Source: Marinicella meishanensis
GTDB taxonomy: Bacteria; Pseudomonadota; Gammaproteobacteria; Xanthomonadales; Marinicellaceae
Direction: 5' to 3'
DNA: 64,000 nt
Assembly: GCF_019931145.1 (NCBI RefSeq)
Contig: NZ_JAIOUV010000012.1
Span: forward strand, 1-64,000
The notes beneath the pieces are model-generated. The model saw only the letters and a list, made by a program, of their open reading frames with translations. It did no database searches and had not been told where the DNA came from. The translations under genes were made by a program, and so were the position numbers. Positions 62,324 to 64,000 of this stretch are shown piece after piece; the first letter of the stretch is position 1; each line of letters starts with the position of its first letter.

Positions 62324-63337
62324 TCAGCCTTTGGGCGTGTGTCCGGTCCAACGCTTGAACGCACGGTTGAAGGCATTGGGGTGAGAAAAGCCCAGCAAAT
62401 AGGCGATTTGCTTGACGGACAAGCGTTGATTTTTGAGGTAGTTGAGGGCCATCTGATGGCGCAAGCCATCCAAAATTTGTTCAAACTGGCGGTTTTCGGC
62501 TTTCAGTTTGCGGTAGAGTTGTTGGCGACTCATGCCCATGCGGTCAGCCACCAAATCCATGTTGGCTGCCCCCGTGTGCAACAGCGGAATCAATATGGAT
62601 TCCACCTGACCCGCATGTGTTTTTGAGGCCTTCAGCTCGGCCAACAGCGCCGCCGTGTGCGTTGACAACAAACCGAATATGTAGGTGTTGGCATGGGTGA
62701 TTTTCTCCGGCAGGCGGCTGCCATCGACGGGCACCGCATTCTTGTCGCTGTTGAACACCACCGGCATGTTGAAGATGCGTTCGTATTCCGCGCGGTAACC
62801 TGGGTCATCATGGGTCACATGGATTTCACGCAACAAGGGTTCGCCGCCAAAATCCCGCGCATAGGTACAATGCATGCGAGCAAAGGTGGTTTCGGTCAGT
62901 TCCGGACAGGCATTGGGATCAGGTCGTTGGTCAACCAGCCACAAATCATCACCTTCTGGCACCAGGGCAAATCGGTCGCCATCACCGAGCCCTTCGATTT
63001 CGACCACCAAGGCGCTGTAACGGTTGATTTGTTGGTAGGCTTCGTCCAAGGTTTGTGCCGATCGGGCGATCAAACCGACCACCGAGAACTCATGTAAATC
63101 AATGGCCTCGCCAAACAACAAGGCCAATGCGGGTTGTTGGGTCATGCGTTTGGCGTGGCGCATCAAATGCATGTAAGTGGCAAAATCAATGCGGTTGTCA
63201 GGGTCTGCCAATGCCGCTTCATTGATCGCTGCATATGGCATCAATTCGGTGCTTGACACACCCAAAGTGCGGCAAAAATCCAGCAGGGCTTTGACCATGC
63301 CAGCGGCTACGGTGGGTCGGTTGAAAGTGGCTGTCAT
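62324..63337 (-). CDS. AraC-family transcriptional regulator with N-terminal ligand domain
   Basis: With the start at 63337 the protein has 337 aa. The N-terminal ~200 residues match the Arabinose_bd-type domain of OruR/ArgR-like AraC members (LLDFCRTLGVSSTELMPYA, LALLFGEAIDLHEFSVVGLIARSA). The C-terminal ~100 residues hold two HTH motifs ending LLGFSHPNAFNRAFKRWTGHTP. An upstream ATG at 63397 adds 20 residues. It is divergent from the gene at 63486, its possible target. Confidence 0.88.
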   Translation of the reverse strand: MTATFNRPTVAAGMVKALLDFCRTLGVSSTELMPYAAINEAALADPDNRIDFATYMHLMRHAKRMTQQPALALLFGEAIDLHEFSVVGLIARSAQTLDEAYQQINRYSALVVEIEGLGDGDRFALVPEGDDLWLVDQRPDPNACPELTETTFARMHCTYARDFGGEPLLREIHVTHDDPGYRAEYERIFNMPVVFNSDKNAVPVDGSRLPEKITHANTYIFGLLSTHTAALLAELKASKTHAGQVESILIPLLHTGAANMDLVADRMGMSRQQLYRKLKAENRQFEQILDGLRHQMALNYLKNQRLSVKQIAYLLGFSHPNAFNRAFKRWTGHTPKG

Positions 63338-63485
63338 TGGATTTTGATGCCCAGGGTTTGCATTTGTCACACGGGGTTGGTTGTGGTGGTCATACATTCT
63401 ATTTAGAATGGGACACACGGGTCAACCGGGTCGGTCTCAGGCAGACCCTCATGGCTTATTTGACAGCACTATTGACGAGGTATTC

Positions 63486-63884
63486 ATGACCAATGCACTG
63501 CCAAAATGGCGACTTCACGCCATGCGCTTTCTGTTTTTACTCACGGCCACCACTTTGGGGTATCCAGCCTGGTCTTCGCTGATCAGCCCAACTGGCCCAT
63601 GGGATCCCACCTATGGGATCGCTTATGCCTTTTGGGGGGCATTTTCAGCACTGTCCATCCTGGGGGTGTTTTACCCGGTCAAAATGTTGCCTTTGTTGCT
63701 GCTGCAGTTCACCTATAAACTGATTTGGGTGGTGGCGGTTGGTTATCCATTGTGGCAAGCGGGCTTACTGGACGAAACCGGTCAAGAATTGATGAAGGCC
63801 TCGGGCATCGGCGCCCTCATCGATTTGATCATCATTCCCTGGGTGTATGTGTTCAAACACCACTTCAAAACGGCCGCTTCGTGA
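63486..63884 (+). CDS. Four-helix membrane protein (132 aa)
   Basis: Four hydrophobic segments (about 12-30, 44-62, 65-88, 104-123) fill the protein. GAGG stands 7 nt before the ATG at 63486. It is divergently placed from the AraC gene. No named family recognised. Confidence 0.78.
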   Translation: MTNALPKWRLHAMRFLFLLTATTLGYPAWSSLISPTGPWDPTYGIAYAFWGAFSALSILGVFYPVKMLPLLLLQFTYKLIWVVAVGYPLWQAGLLDETGQELMKASGIGALIDLIIIPWVYVFKHHFKTAAS

Positions 63885-63892
63885 GCCTCCCG

Positions 63893-64000
63893 TCAGGACT
63901 TCAAGTACCTGCGCAGGGCCTTGAAATCCGGTGCCAGCCGCGTCGACAGGTCGGGTAACTTGGCACACTCGGCTATGGCCTCAGGCAAGGGCAGTTCGAT
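63893..64000 (-). CDS. C-terminal end of an unidentified protein (truncated by the window edge)
   Basis: On the minus strand the frame entering from the right edge reads 35 codons (IELPLPEAIAECAKLPDLST, ending RRYLKS) to TGA at 63895-63893. Codon use is like the host core. It is convergent with the preceding gene, 8 nt apart. Too short to assign. Confidence 0.6.
   Translation of the reverse strand: MELPLPEAIAECAKLPDLSTRLAPDFKALRRYLKS

Overview
The window looks like a chromosome segment of a gammaproteobacterium with a moderately GC-rich core. The core genes are an aerobic class I ribonucleotide reductase (nrdA, nrdB), hemL, hemX-hemY, a polyamine operon speD-speE-ornithine decarboxylase, an X6-type ECF sigma factor, an OPT transporter, MATE and ATM1-type transporters, and intergenic arrays of palindromic repeats. 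Repeat style and gene content fit marine lineages of the Marinicella or Xanthomonadales type, but I cannot fix a genus from sequence alone.

The first 22.4 kb are different. A visibly AT-rich block is a complete Tn7-like transposon, which I delimit at 282-22363 (22,082 bp). It is flanked by a 5-bp duplication GATAT (277-281 and 22364-22368). The ends share a CCTG-starting inverted repeat, and each carries an array of TnsB-type sites containing TGAGATTT, four spread out on the left and three packed on the right. It sits 13 bp after the nrdB stop codon and separates nrdB from what was apparently its terminator (about 245-275). This suggests that the element's TnsD-like targeting protein recognises the conserved 3' end of nrdB.

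Inside the element, a tightly overlapping minus-strand operon encodes a 42-aa leader ORF, TnsA, TnsB, TnsC, a 713-aa TniQ/TnsD protein with several C-terminal DNA-binding modules, and an unrecognised membrane protein. A palindromic operator over the tns promoter resembles operators at a small XRE regulator gene (18259), so that regulator probably controls transposition. Cargo left of the tns operon is a 2514-aa PKD/NHL/RHS secreted protein, under its own strong promoter, with a small membrane protein right behind it (candidate toxin and immunity). Cargo right of the operon holds an excisionase-like protein, two unknown proteins, a PH-domain protein, an XRE-ImmA-zinc-motif module, and DUF3892, DUF2188 and membrane-anchored small proteins.

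From 22.4 kb on, the order is: nrdB, nrdA; a MATE pump; a reductase and a HAD phosphatase; repeat cluster 1 (30.1-31.0 kb); small membrane proteins and an ECF sigma factor; OPT transporter; repeat cluster 2 (35.4-36.2 kb); a tandemly duplicated pair of anchored Cys-rich proteins arranged B'-A'-B-A (36.2-40.7 kb); a cytosolic NMT1-like binding protein; the polyamine operon (42.1-44.7 kb); a TolB/TolA domain fusion; a DedA-PAP2-LssY protein; hemL; a short gamma-glutamyltransferase; a secreted zinc peptidase; hemX-hemY with thioredoxin-like and CAP-like genes; repeat cluster 3 (56.0-56.75 kb); two paralogous small exported proteins; a ToxR-like regulator; an ATM1-type ABC exporter; a 280-bp MITE-like element; a membrane XRE regulator; an AraC regulator; and a truncated gene at the right edge. 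No rRNA, tRNA or CRISPR array was recognised.
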